Below, piece after piece: positions 21,601 through 31,340 of a stretch of DNA of 64,000 nucleotides (position 1 is its first letter; each line of letters begins with the position of its first letter). Made by a program: the position numbers and the translations under genes. The stretch spans positions 14,277,915-14,341,914 of the forward strand of contig CAIIXF020000001.1 of the NCBI GenBank assembly GCA_903813345.2. The letters are read 5' to 3'. The notes below the pieces were generated by a model. That model did no database searches. It had not been told where the DNA came from and saw nothing but the letters and a program-made list of their open reading frames with translations. Source of the stretch: Owenia fusiformis. Lineage: Eukaryota; Annelida; Polychaeta; Sabellida; Oweniidae.

Positions 21601-22883
21601 TCACCATATTTAATGTCTTTTCAGCCTTCAACAGGTGCCAGCCTATGCAATGAATGAACATGGAGATCACCATGGTCACAGTAATACTCCAGATGCCTAC
21701 GAACAACACCAAAGTAGAGACCAACAATATTCATCAGCAGACCCAAACAACAACTTACCCCAAGATCAAGCCATGGCTAACAAACCAACATTAATATACA
21801 GCCATGAAATGCTGAGTCAGCAGGCCCAAAAGCTCATTGATGACATCAATGAGAAGAGAAAGCAAGACACTGTACTTATGGAAGACTATAGGAAATCATT
21901 GGAATTAAATGTAAGTTTGGAATTTATAGAAAATAATAATATATATGAATACACAATATAAAGTCCTCAACTGTAAGGTAAGATAGTCACAGGTGACTCT
22001 AGAAATATAAATTATTTACTGGGTATTCCATAATAACATGTTTTACCTGGAAAATAAACAGGGAATAGAAATTATATTTAAAAAATCCAGTATCAGATTC
22101 CATATCAACCATAATCCCGGCAGTATAAGATCCCATATTGGATCCAGTATCAGCCAAAATCCAGTATCAGAACTATTTCCAAGATTATGGAATAAATAGG
22201 TTATTGATGGTCAATATGATATTTTCCTTGGGCAATATCATATTTTCCCTTGGAATAAAATTTATATTTCAAACTTGAAAATGAATAAGTTTCAGATAAA
22301 AGATTATGGAATAAATAGGTTATTGATGGTCAATATGATATTTTCCTTGGGCAATATCATATTTTCCCTTGGAATAAAATTTATATTTCATCCCTCCCAT
22401 TAAGTAACCTCTCCATATTTCATTGTGTTTCAGATAACATTTTTTTACTTCTTGATTGTTTTTTGTGGATGGTGTTTGGTGGTTGGTGTTTGGCATTGGC
22501 ATTTGTCATCTGTAACAAATGGCAGGTAGTGACATTTTGCATGTTAATGCCTTGTTGGAGTTTTGCAATGATGTGTATTTTGTGATTTTATTCAGTAATA
22601 AAATAACAAACAAAAAAATCCCCAAAGCTTTTTATTTTGTTCATTATATTATTTGTATAATTGACCAACACAACTCTGCTAAATTCTTTTCCAGGTCCAA
22701 AAGCAATGTGCGGCTGTAGAGGAACACATGTTTGGTCTCTATGAAACAACAGGCAAAACCATCCAAACAAAACTCCAGGAACTTTATTCTACATTTGATC
22801 GTATTGCTAAGCTGGAGGATGAACTGAATCAATTTAAAAGTGCCCTTGGGATGCTATATCAGGATGTCAATTCTTCTGAGTGA
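15613..22883 (+). CDS. SYCE2: Synaptonemal complex central element protein 2-like
   Basis: Three coding parts with AG/GT borders and continuous phase: 15613-15707 (exon from 15584), 21625-21910 and 22695-22883, giving 189 residues and ending at TGA. Residues about 96-187 match the vertebrate SYCE2 core: QKLIDDIN, a RKQD-LM stretch and RKSLELN, then in the last exon EEHMFGLYETTGKTIQ, KLQELYS, IAKLEDEL and LYQDV. The core is heptad-rich coiled coil. The N-terminal 95 residues are polar, rich in His/Gln/Asn and not conserved by eye. SYCE2 pairs with TEX12 in the central element between synapsed meiotic chromosomes (family knowledge). The second intron (the first between coding exons) was enlarged by a 5.6 kb foldback element. 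It faces PDE9A tail-to-tail. Confidence 0.85.
16425..17225 (+). repeat. About 165-bp tandem array in the left arm of the foldback element
   Basis: The block TTTTAACCC..., ...CACTAAT...GATGAAAATG, ...CAATTGTATTCAGTTGTAAA, ATCCAATGT, TTTATAATTTCTAGACTA recurs about five times (near 16430, 16606, 16764, 16930, 17094), with one more unit near 17765. Confidence 0.85.
17225..17745. repeat. Smaller inverted segment nested in the left arm
   Basis: TTGAGCAAACTGATGTTTCC with TTTCAGTAAGATCTAG near 17310 is mirrored by GATCTTTCTGAAACTATGAA and CCGTTTGCTCAAAT near 17630. The right arm carries only part of this (19540-19915). Confidence 0.7.
18134..18394 (-). CDS. Short unrecognised ORF in the centre of the foldback element
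   Basis: 86 codons, hydrophilic and lysine/aspartate-rich, containing ENGEELFIDSKN and DEEARDIRNLIKAVKSAEN, which read more like real protein than random sequence. There is no family I recognise, no splice support and no upstream start context. It may be a remnant of a captured gene or of the element's own ORF. Confidence 0.25.
   Translation of the reverse strand: MNEKSGHFEFNKIDIGVNPQFITENGEELFIDSKNCTVRVTQGGVRLTQDMPKSTHNSNCKRDEEARDIRNLIKAVKSAENVIKGK
18445..18590. repeat. Hairpin, arms of about 60 bp
   Basis: AACAAATATTTCACTCTATT, GGTGAATACCTGTA and GTGATATTCCAC on the left are mirrored on the right by GTGGAATATCAC, ACAGGTATTCACC and AATAGAGTGAAATATTTGTT. Confidence 0.8.
18585..18881. mobile_element. 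Nested short inverted-repeat element in the foldback centre
   Basis: A 22-bp terminal inverted repeat with two mismatches: 18585-18606 (TTATTATATCACTGTCTAGC...) and 18860-18881. Its interior holds a further palindrome around GGGATATCGCTAGATATC (18750-18825). Confidence 0.65.
19905..20725 (-). repeat. Matching tandem array in the right arm of the foldback element
   Basis: Reverse-complement counterpart of 16425-17225, with GTTCAAAGGGTTAAAATAGT-type blocks repeated at the same spacing. Unit-by-unit pairing with the left arm is preserved. Confidence 0.85.
22190..22390 (+). repeat. About 120-bp tandem duplication in the last SYCE2 intron
   Basis: GATTATGGAATAAATAGGTT with ATTGATGGTCAATATGATAT and the following bases occurs twice in direct tandem, almost identical. 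Confidence 0.9.
22461..22554 (-). mobile_element. GTCACCAC-family element, inverted partial copy in SYCE2 intron
   Basis: The minus strand reads AAGGCATTAACATGCAAAAT, then GTCACTACCTGCCATTTGTT, then ACCAACCACC-type arm sequence. The right-hand hairpin is missing. Confidence 0.7.
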
Positions 22884-23007
22884 CAGTAAATGGGCAAATT
22901 AATTCTGGTAAAATTATTTCGAGAAACATATAGTGCTATTTGTCTCTCTGAATTACTAATCTCCATGGAGCAAACTATAAAATTCTCATTTTGGTAATCT
23001 TTCCAAT

Positions 23008-23096
23008 CTGGGTGCAAACTGATCCTCAACTGGGTGCAAAAATGATCCACAATGGGGTGCAAATTGATCCTCAAACTGGGTGCAAACTGAATAATC
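23008..23096 (+). repeat. About 20-bp minisatellite in the SYCE2 3' UTR region
   Basis: CTGGGTGCAAACTGATCCTC-type units repeat four times, starting 125 bp after the SYCE2 stop codon. Confidence 0.8.
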
Positions 23097-23820
23097 AATT
23101 CCACTTATATATAGTTATGCTGATGAGACTGCCACAGTAAGTTTAAACAAGGGGAGAGTATGGCAATTTCAAATAAAATAACCACAGAGATCACAGGCTC
23201 CTGATAACCAACTGATTATTCAGCTAATCTCATTCTAAATGCTTTAATTTATTGATTATCTTGGTGGAAGTATTATTACCAGAATCAAAGTTTTGAAGAA
23301 TTCAATATTTTATGACATTTCACATTTTACTCATGTTTAAAAAATATAATGTTAGCTAATAATGTACACAAATCACAAAGCAAATTTTAAGTTCATATAC
23401 TCCTCTTCACAGTTTAAGTATCACTAGAGATGAGAGCTTGAAACAGGATAAAGTCTATGTCCATAATTCATGAAGAGATCTCATGACTCTCCTTTGGAAA
23501 GATGAAATATTCAAATACCTTTGATGAGTCAAGATGGAATGTCTTTGTAACTAATTATTATCATTCGAAAGAGCCTATTACTCTTAACTGCTGATATAGT
23601 CATGTACCATGAAACATGATAGTTGTGATTCACTGCCAATAAATGGGTATAGTATATTTTGCTTGATATTGAGGAATTTATGGTGTAGTATCTTTTGACT
23701 TGCAAGTTCACATTATTTGATTACAAATAAAACACTAGAATAAATTTTGGGATGAAACGAGACAGGTCACAGATGATTACAGGTAAGGTAGTGTTACACT
23801 GTTCACCCTCCACACAAAGA
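23097..23820. other. SYCE2 downstream region, no gene seen
   Basis: AT-rich. AATAAA-type hexamers occur near 23639 and 23727 and could serve SYCE2 polyadenylation, but none can be chosen from sequence alone. Confidence 0.35.
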
Positions 23821-23825
23821 TAGTA

Positions 23826-23992
23826 TAGTAAAACCTGTTTAAGTGGAACACCTTTGCTACCTCTAAAAAGTGTTCCACTTGTGAAGTGTTCCATTCATAA
23901 AGATTTATTTAACATTTAGTCAATTGGTCTTGAGACTCTGAAAAGTGTTCCATTTCTAGAGGTGTTCCACTTCGCAGGTTTCACTGCACTTT
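23826..23992. mobile_element. MITE with AGTAAAACCTG ends
   Basis: AGTAAAACCTGTTTAAGTGG then AACACC on the left is mirrored by GGTGTTCCACTTCGCAGGTT then TCACTG on the right. TGTTCCACTT half-sites repeat inside. Confidence 0.65.
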
Positions 23993-23999
23993 GTTCGGT

Positions 24000-24215
24000 G
24001 TACTTAATTTGGCAGCCGTTTTAATTTGGTAGATCCGCCAATTGTTAAAGTGCTAAATCAAGTAGCCGCCGAATTCCCCGGTAATTTTAGTAATATGTAA
24101 ATAAGAACCATTAGTACAATGTAATACTGCAAGTCTGCCAAATTAAGTAGCAGACAAATGTTCAAAACAGCAAACCCGCCTAAATAAGTAGCGCTGAATT
24201 AAGTAGAAGTACAGT
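24000..24215. mobile_element. MITE with GTACTTAATTTGGC ends
   Basis: GTGTACTTAATTTGGC on the left is inverted to GCTGAATTAAGTAGAAGTAC on the right. AAGTAGC/TAAGTAG motifs recur within. Confidence 0.55.
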
Positions 24216-24344
24216 ATAACATTGCCTATGGACGTTTCATCAGTGTCACTTATATCATTGTAAGAGCTACACCATAGCTTTCAATTAGGCATTCATATCA
24301 CGGCAGAGTGTCTGAATATCAGAATACAGATACATGTATGCAGC

Positions 24345-24426
24345 CTTGCTTCAGGACCTTAGACCCTGCCCCTCCCCCTTATCTACTTTGTTAATAAGGG
24401 GGAGGGGCAGGGTCTTGAAGCAAGAC
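24345..24426. repeat. GC-rich hairpin of the TAGTCTTGC family
   Basis: GACCCTGCCCCTCCCCCTTA is the exact complement of TAAGGGGGAGGGGCAGGGTC across a short loop. Flanks read CTTGCTTCAGGAC and CTTGAAGCAAG. Confidence 0.85.
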
Positions 24427-25582
24427 TAACAGATACAGTATGTTATAGAATTTAAAGTGGGAATTATAGGATACAAACTCTTTGTATACAGTAGGGAATA
24501 TAGATATATTTTTGTCAATCGATGAAGTCAACTTAACACCCTTTTACGAAACAATCTGTACTGCTCTATGTATTAATGAATGATAAACATGATTGTAAGT
24601 TAAAATAGAGCTTAAAAAATTGCAGATAAACAGATAAACTATGTTCTATTTTAACCAAATTGTAATGTAAAAAAGTTAATGTTACACTCTACAAAAGAAT
24701 AAATGTTTCATAAAGAATGAAATTACACTTCGTCTCATTTTATAGATTTATTTATGACTTTTGCACGCATTAGTTTCCATTAGAGGAATAAGAGAACACA
24801 TTAACCTTGTGATGCATCAACATTGATAAATCAAACTCCTGATTCAAGAAAAACATTACGGATATAATCTCAAGGGGACATATCAAAACAACAGTATTTG
24901 AAGAGGATGCCTATTCTGTTATTATAAAATGAATTTTTCAACAATGTCTCATGGTAATTTAGAGGTTGGCAAATAAAAATGAAAGAAATTTATTAGGGAA
25001 TTTGAAAATATCCATTAATCTCTATCGGTTTGATAGTTTAAAACTATGTATAGTGTGTTCTATTGAATTAAAAAAAATGTCCACTTAAAATTTTGGAAAA
25101 TATGACCCAATAATTATTGGTACTAATCATAAATCACAATTAGTATTCTTGCATCCATATTTTGTTTTTAAACAAAATCAGAATTTGAGAATATTGCACT
25201 TGATAATTTGACACAGTCCCTAAAACATGTTGAACTAGAAGAGGAAACATACATTTCCCCTCATACCAGGTAACTCTTTGGTTTGTGGTGTTATTGTGTT
25301 CACATCTATGCTTCACTTTCTCGTACATATGTGTGTATTATGAACACATTTGAGCTCAAAAGTTCACCACAGTGGTTTTTATTCAGAAGTCAATGGAGTA
25401 TGTTCTGAAAAAATGTGTCCATTAGGTATACACCAGAATAATGTTTACTTATAAGGTTTAACTGTATTTCATTTTGACATTGAAGTACGTACACTGAAAT
25501 ACAGTGTAACAATCCATACTCCAAGATATTCTTAGAGATGGTTATTTAGAATTGATGAGATCATTACACTTAACCTCAATCA

Positions 25583-25681
25583 TAGTCTTGCATCAAGAAC
25601 CTTGACCCCCTCCCCCTATCTAATTTGACAACATTGTTGTAAAGTAGACAAGGGGGGGTCCAGGGTCTTGATGCAAGACTA
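25583..25681. repeat. GC-rich hairpin of the TAGTCTTGC family
   Basis: TAGTCTTGCATCAAGAACCT on the left pairs with AGGGTCTTGATGCAAGACTA on the right, with C-rich and G-rich stems between. Confidence 0.85.
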
Positions 25682-25699
25682 CCTCCATCGTCTTGGAAA

Positions 25700-26930
25700 G
25701 ATTTGTTTTTCTGCAATGGTGATGACTTAGACTGGAAGAACATTAAAATTCTTATATTTGTAAATAATATTTCTACTACCCATGCACCAGGGGGACACAA
25801 ACATGTAACCCACTAATTTTGGAATAATGATTTCTGAATATGATAATGGATGAATGTTCTTGATTTTATTTCTGTAGATAGTGTTCACAATATTTGGGAA
25901 GCAGTGGTGTCCTCATACAGGATCTACAACTTTGATATTTAAAGCTGAGGTATCTTGCTTTAGGCTTGCTATCGTATCAAGTTGTTCAAACATATAAGTT
26001 TTGAAGCTTGGTTCATCTTTAGCAAATCATTTCTGGTTTGCATCCTGACACTTGAAGTGAGATGTAGTGAATACTGGTGAATGATTTTAATTGAGTGAAA
26101 CTATATTCGAATTGTTTAAAATTGTTCAAGTTTAACAACGGTGTTTCACTTGCTGGTTTCCAATATTGGTATTTCTGATGATATATGATGTAAATCGGTT
26201 TAATAATCTCATTAAATATTACGTCATCTTATTATTGATAGCAAAATAAGCATTTAATACAGTGTAAACATGACCATAGCTACCATATTATTAATTTGGT
26301 ATCTCAAAAATATCATATCACATATTGCAGTGAACCCTCTGTATTACAAACAGCAATTTGTGATGCCCCCTCTACCAGAATGAACTGTTTCATCTCCCCG
26401 GATATGTTTCAATCACAAGATACCTCACATTCTTTCATGTTCCAGACTCACACTGTAAACAAACTTATTGACTTGTAAATTCTCATCTGTTATCTGCAGG
26501 GCCTTTAGGTCTCTATAGATCTATATATTACTACATGCTAGAGTACATCAGTATTGGTTGGATTTAAACAGAAACACAAGCGGAAATTATTCTGATTTAA
26601 TCAGATCAAACAAGGTGATCATATTTTCACAGAGCAGAGTAAACTGGATCAATGCCATTTGGTGTTGCAGACAGTCAATGTGAGAAAAATCCATACACTT
26701 GTAAACAATTAAATATCCATATACAAGAAGTGTACTGTTAAATTCTTTATTTTTGAGAGGTATATCCAACGAGAACCTAATTTCCTTGTTATTCAGCAAA
26801 TCTACTGATGAAGATGGGTAATGGGGATAACATATAACCAAATATGTTGAAAAGGTCGAGGGTCAATCTAAAGATAGCAGAAGATTATAATGAAATGTCA
26901 CATTCTCTATGTTTTATATTTCAATACAAG
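25700..26930. other. Intergenic sequence, no gene or repeat recognised
   Basis: Only short, composition-driven open frames. No splice-linked coding segments or inverted repeats seen. Confidence 0.35.
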
Positions 26931-26944
26931 TAGATGGTACTATA

Positions 26945-27300
26945 GATGGTACTCTGTTTAAGGGAGAATATTCTTATATCTTATATATTCTTCTTCGTTT
27001 AAGGGGAAATATCTCTTCAAGAGAGAGGATCTTTCTCTTTTCTAGAGAGAATACTCGGTCCTCTGCTCAAGAAAGAATTTTGCTCTGTTCATGAGAGAAT
27101 GCCCTTCTGTTCAAAAGAGAATGATAATCTGTTCAACAGAGGATGCATCTCTGTTCAAAAAAGGATGTTTCTCTGAATGATCCTCTGTTCAAGAAAGGAT
27201 GAATCCCTATTTAAGATTTAATAGAGAAAGATCCTTTGATCAATAGAGACTATTCCTCTGTTCAAAAGAGGTTGCTTCTCTGTTCAAGAAAGATTGCTAA
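26945..27300 (+). repeat. Degenerate 20-23-bp minisatellite
   Basis: Units of the type TCTGTTCAAGAGAGAATG recur about 14 times with drift (CTCTGCTCAAGAAAG, TCTGTTCAAAAGAG and similar). The array runs directly into the element at 27304. Confidence 0.85.
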
Positions 27301-27303
27301 CGA

Positions 27304-27450
27304 GGCATTAACATGCAAAATGTCACTACCTGCCATTTGTTACAGAAGCAGAATACCAACTGCCAAACTCCAAACGCTGATTATTGAAGATCATTCACAA
27401 AATAAGTTGGAGAGAATAACAATATGTCACCACTTTCGGTGGTGAAATAA
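27304..27450 (+). mobile_element. GTCACCAC-family element, short copy
   Basis: Left GGCATTAACATGCAAAATG, middle CCAACTGCCAAACTCC-type arm, right CAATATGTCACCACTTTCGG then TGGTGAAATAA. Confidence 0.8.
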
Positions 27451-28320
27451 AAATGCTCCACCATTAAGAGAATACACATGTACATACATTTTCAACAATA
27501 ATTCTTATCGAAGATTTTATTACAAAATGTTATTTACATAGTGTACATTTACATTCTCTAATCTTCCAAATAAATATATAATACAATACATCAACTGTAC
27601 AGTGTACATACACACAAAAATGTGCACAATGTGTAGTATCCTATACCATCAAACTCCTCAAAGGTATATTAATTGCGTATCACACTTGTAAAAGTAGTAT
27701 CATAAACAATATGTATATATTTCATAGTAGGGGCCTACAGATTAATTGACAATTTAGTGGGAATCATATTTTTTGAAAACCAGTAACTTTTTCACTATTA
27801 TTGCAAAAATGTATGTCTAAATAACAGTAAGGCATTTACAAGATGAAATACCAAAGATGCTGATTACTGAATGCTATTTACTAAGTAATTCACAAAAAGG
27901 TGACTAGCAATGTATCATTATTTGACATAAAACACCCTTAAATACTTAAAAATGTAAGAAAAGTGGTATGATAATAAGGTTTTCTGATGCCCAAGTATAC
28001 ACCACTAAACAGTAAACAGACAGTTAATTTGTATGGCCTGACTGACAATAAAGTTTTCTCTTTGCGCAAATTGCTCATTGAGGAAGCTCACAAGAAACAT
28101 TACTTGATAGTTAAAACATGCGTAAGAATGTTTTGCAAAAATCCTAATAGGATGAGGTGACTCCTATTTAATAGTTAACGAGTAATTTCATAATGAGTAA
28201 CTTTGCAGCACCCCTTATTATGTTTACTATATTTTTGTGCTGTAATTTTTGCTTGTGAAATTCATTCAGACTGTTATTTGCAAATTCATGTTGTTACTTA
28301 AAATCTTCAATACTATAAGT
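27451..28320. other. Intergenic sequence, nothing recognised
   Basis: AT-rich, no coding signal or repeat structure seen. Confidence 0.35.
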
Positions 28321-28324
28321 TATT

Positions 28325-28441
28325 GAATGATTTGAAGTGCAATACCTGCTCGAGAAATTCCATATTGGAATGAGACGAAGTCGAGTGCCAATACAGAATA
28401 TTGAGAGCAGAATATATCCTGTATTGCACTTCAAATCATTC
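28325..28441. repeat. Hairpin element, GAATGATTTGAAGTGCAATA ends
   Basis: A 21-bp perfect inverted terminus at 28325-28345 and 28421-28441. A second hairpin follows within 30 bp. Confidence 0.8.
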
Positions 28442-28466
28442 TATATCATTTTTGTTGTGTGATCCT

Positions 28467-28547
28467 CTGTATTGCTATTGAGAATGTCCCATCCGTTCCA
28501 ATATGTGACGGAGATGATCAATGGGGACAATCTCAGTAGCAATACAG
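28467..28547. repeat. Second hairpin, CTGTATTGCTATTGAGA ends
   Basis: CTGTATTGCTATTGAGAATG on the left pairs imperfectly with ACAATCTCAGTAGCAATACA then G on the right. It may be part of the same composite element as 28325-28441. Confidence 0.7.
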
Positions 28548-28835
28548 ATTGGTACAGCACAAGAACTGACCAATCAGAAGGCTTCATTTTACAGATCATA
28601 CGATAAATTAACATGCATATTTCAAATGACAGATTTTAGCAAGATGTTTTCTTACAACTACACGAAGTTCAAAATACAAGTGCTTTTTATTAATTCTCAC
28701 AAAATAATATGAAAAAATGATCATCTTTAATTTGGTTCATACAGAACAAATGACCAACAAATTCATTCAAAGAATCCTCACAATTATACATTTATTTTGT
28801 ATAAATTCAAGAAACAATAATTACATATAGGTGTA

Positions 28836-29041
28836 CAGTAAAACCTTATGAAATCCCAGCTTTGAAATTAAATCCAATAGCCAAAATTGTAATGTCTATC
28901 TTTAGTCTCTGATAGCTTTAGGTCTATTTGTGTCTAAGAGAGAATTAGGAGGGTAAATGCAAGTCAGGGACTTGACCTGAAACAAAATTGTTTGGGAATT
29001 TTTTCATGAGAAGAAAATGTTTAGCTCAACAGGTTTTACTG
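28836..29041. mobile_element. MITE with CAGTAAAACCT ends and TA flanks
   Basis: CAGTAAAACCT at the left is mirrored by AGGTTTTACTG at the right, each next to TA, consistent with a Tc1/mariner-type TA duplication. Confidence 0.7.
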
Positions 29042-29049
29042 TACTGAAG

Positions 29050-30830
29050 TACCCTGGGTGTTGTACTACAATTTATATTTCAATAACAACTCGAAGCAGA
29101 AATAAAATGTGCCCATTTAACAATTAAATGTATGATACCACTTGGTACTTACGTCGATAAACAAATGCTGTACAATATAATAACAATATTTTACATAACT
29201 TTTTGTGCGTTTATTTTTAATAATGCGTTAATTGGCACACTCATGCATCATTTGGCCAAATCTATGTATCCACATATACACAAAACTGTTCCTTAACTGG
29301 CAAATGTAATAATAAAATTCCTACACATAGCAATACATGTAGATTAAAACATGTCATATTACAGTTGAGCACAAATGGAGCCCCATCTTGCCCAAATGGA
29401 GCATGGAGCCCCCTCCCCCATCCACTTGGGCTGTGCTACTATATCACTCACCAAGTGTTTCTCTTCAGATTTCTGGCTGAATATTTGACAATATTACAGA
29501 AATTTAGCAACAGAATATGGTTTCAGTGTAATAATATTTTAAAAAAACATTCAAACCCTGTGCTGTAGGTGGATTGAAAATCTCATCATCTTTAGGGAAT
29601 GCCTCAATATTCTGATGTTTGCCAAAATTGTAGTTAATAAGTACAGTAGCTTAGATTCATCCCCTCCCTCCCCCAAATGTTAATATTTGTTTATTATTGC
29701 AAAATGTCATAGACTTTTATCCCATCTTCCCATTGTTGGTTCCCATGCTCAATCACTATGTTCTACTTGTCTTTCTATAATCTTTGGACATGTCCGAAGC
29801 TTGATGAAGCAAGATACCTAATTCCTTGAAATGAATTGATTAGATTTACGGCTAACATCAATATATTGAGGTTGTCCCTAACCAAGGTAGTTACGGTTAT
29901 ACAATTTCATCCAAATGGCCTAAAAGCAAAGAAAAAATGAAAGTATATTATAGAGGCCTAGAAAATAAAGTTTAAAAATTTAAACAATGTGTTTTTCTTG
30001 GTTTCTTATAGAACACATCTTTTTTGTGTTTATAAATGTTTTAGATGGTTCTCATGACTTTATTGAAATGATAAACCTGATAATATAAAATAGTATTTCT
30101 CAATTTTCAACGATCTATGGTGAAAACGATACTTGAGAAATAAGGTTTTGAGGTAGAATTAAAATGAGACAATACACCAATACTTCTACCATCTGCCTAG
30201 CAAAATTTTTACAAACTGTGTACATTCTTCTGAAATAAACACACTTTGTCATGAAGTTGCCATAAGAACAAAAGGAACTCAAAGGCTAATATGATTCCCA
30301 TTGGTCTCTCGCAATAGTTTGTGTAGTTACCATGCTGATGGGTCTGTCAACAAAGGGCCTTTTTTCATTCTGGATCCCATCCCAATAATCAAGCTGACAC
30401 AGAACAGAATAGAATGGAATCAGAACACATTTTGGAATTTGCTCTCAGAATTTGAAATGTTTTCATTGTATTGAAATATTGTGTATTAAAAAGATACTTT
30501 ATATCTTACTTCTAATGTATTCAAAGTTAATGACCCTCTAAGGATCATGAATGGTGATATATTAAATCCAATTAATAGAACCAGTACTTCTGAGAGAATA
30601 CAATTACAATACAAAACAATAAGTTTCATTCCAAAGGGATTGTTTTTGTCCAAAGGAATTGTTTTTGAGACATACAGAGGGGCTTGGAATATCCCCACTA
30701 TAAATTTTGTTTTTTGGGATAATAAGCTCGAAAATGAAAATCAGGGACAGGTTTAATAGAGCTCTGTGTTTCTAACAAGAACTTAATATTCTGGAGGCAG
30801 TTGTGTTATTTACTTCACAAAGGCTCTAAC
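29050..30830. other. Region downstream of PDE9A, no gene seen
   Basis: AT-rich. Part of it may be PDE9A 3' UTR: minus-strand AATAAA candidates occur, for example near 30058-30063. No coding segments recognised. Confidence 0.3.
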
Positions 30831-31175
30831 TTCTCTTATATTCCTGTCTATAGCTACCCATAACACATAGGCTCTAAGTTCCCTTGTACCAGCCTTTAGC
30901 AACCCACAGAGGGTCAAAATCCCTTATCCCTGTTAATAGCAACCTATAACACCCAGGCTCTAAGTTCCTGTCTATGAAAACCCATAACACATAGTCTCTA
31001 ACTTCCCTCATTCCTGTCTATGAAAACCCATAACACATAGTCTCTAAATTCTCTCATTCCTGTCTATGGAAACCCATAACACATTGTCTCTAACTTCCCT
31101 CATTCCTGTCTATGAAAACCCATAACACATAGTCTCTAAATTCTCTCATTCCTGCCTATGGAAACCCATACCACA
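30830..31175 (-). repeat. About 49-bp minisatellite just downstream of the PDE9A stop
   Basis: CTCATTCCTGTCTATGAAAA then CCCATAACACATAGTCTCTA repeats about seven times, with the distal copies (30830-30970) more diverged. It ends about 170 bp from the PDE9A stop codon, so probably lies in the 3' UTR. Confidence 0.85.
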
Positions 31176-31340
31176 AATAGGCACATAAAATATACCAAAT
31201 GAGACATAGCCTAGACTCGAAATTGATAATATCACAGGTTCAGTCCACAGTAAATGGCGAATAAGATCATTCCACAATGCCAATGTGAACCAAAAATAGC
31301 GATTTGTACACGAGACAGATTCTTTTGGTTAAATTCTGTG

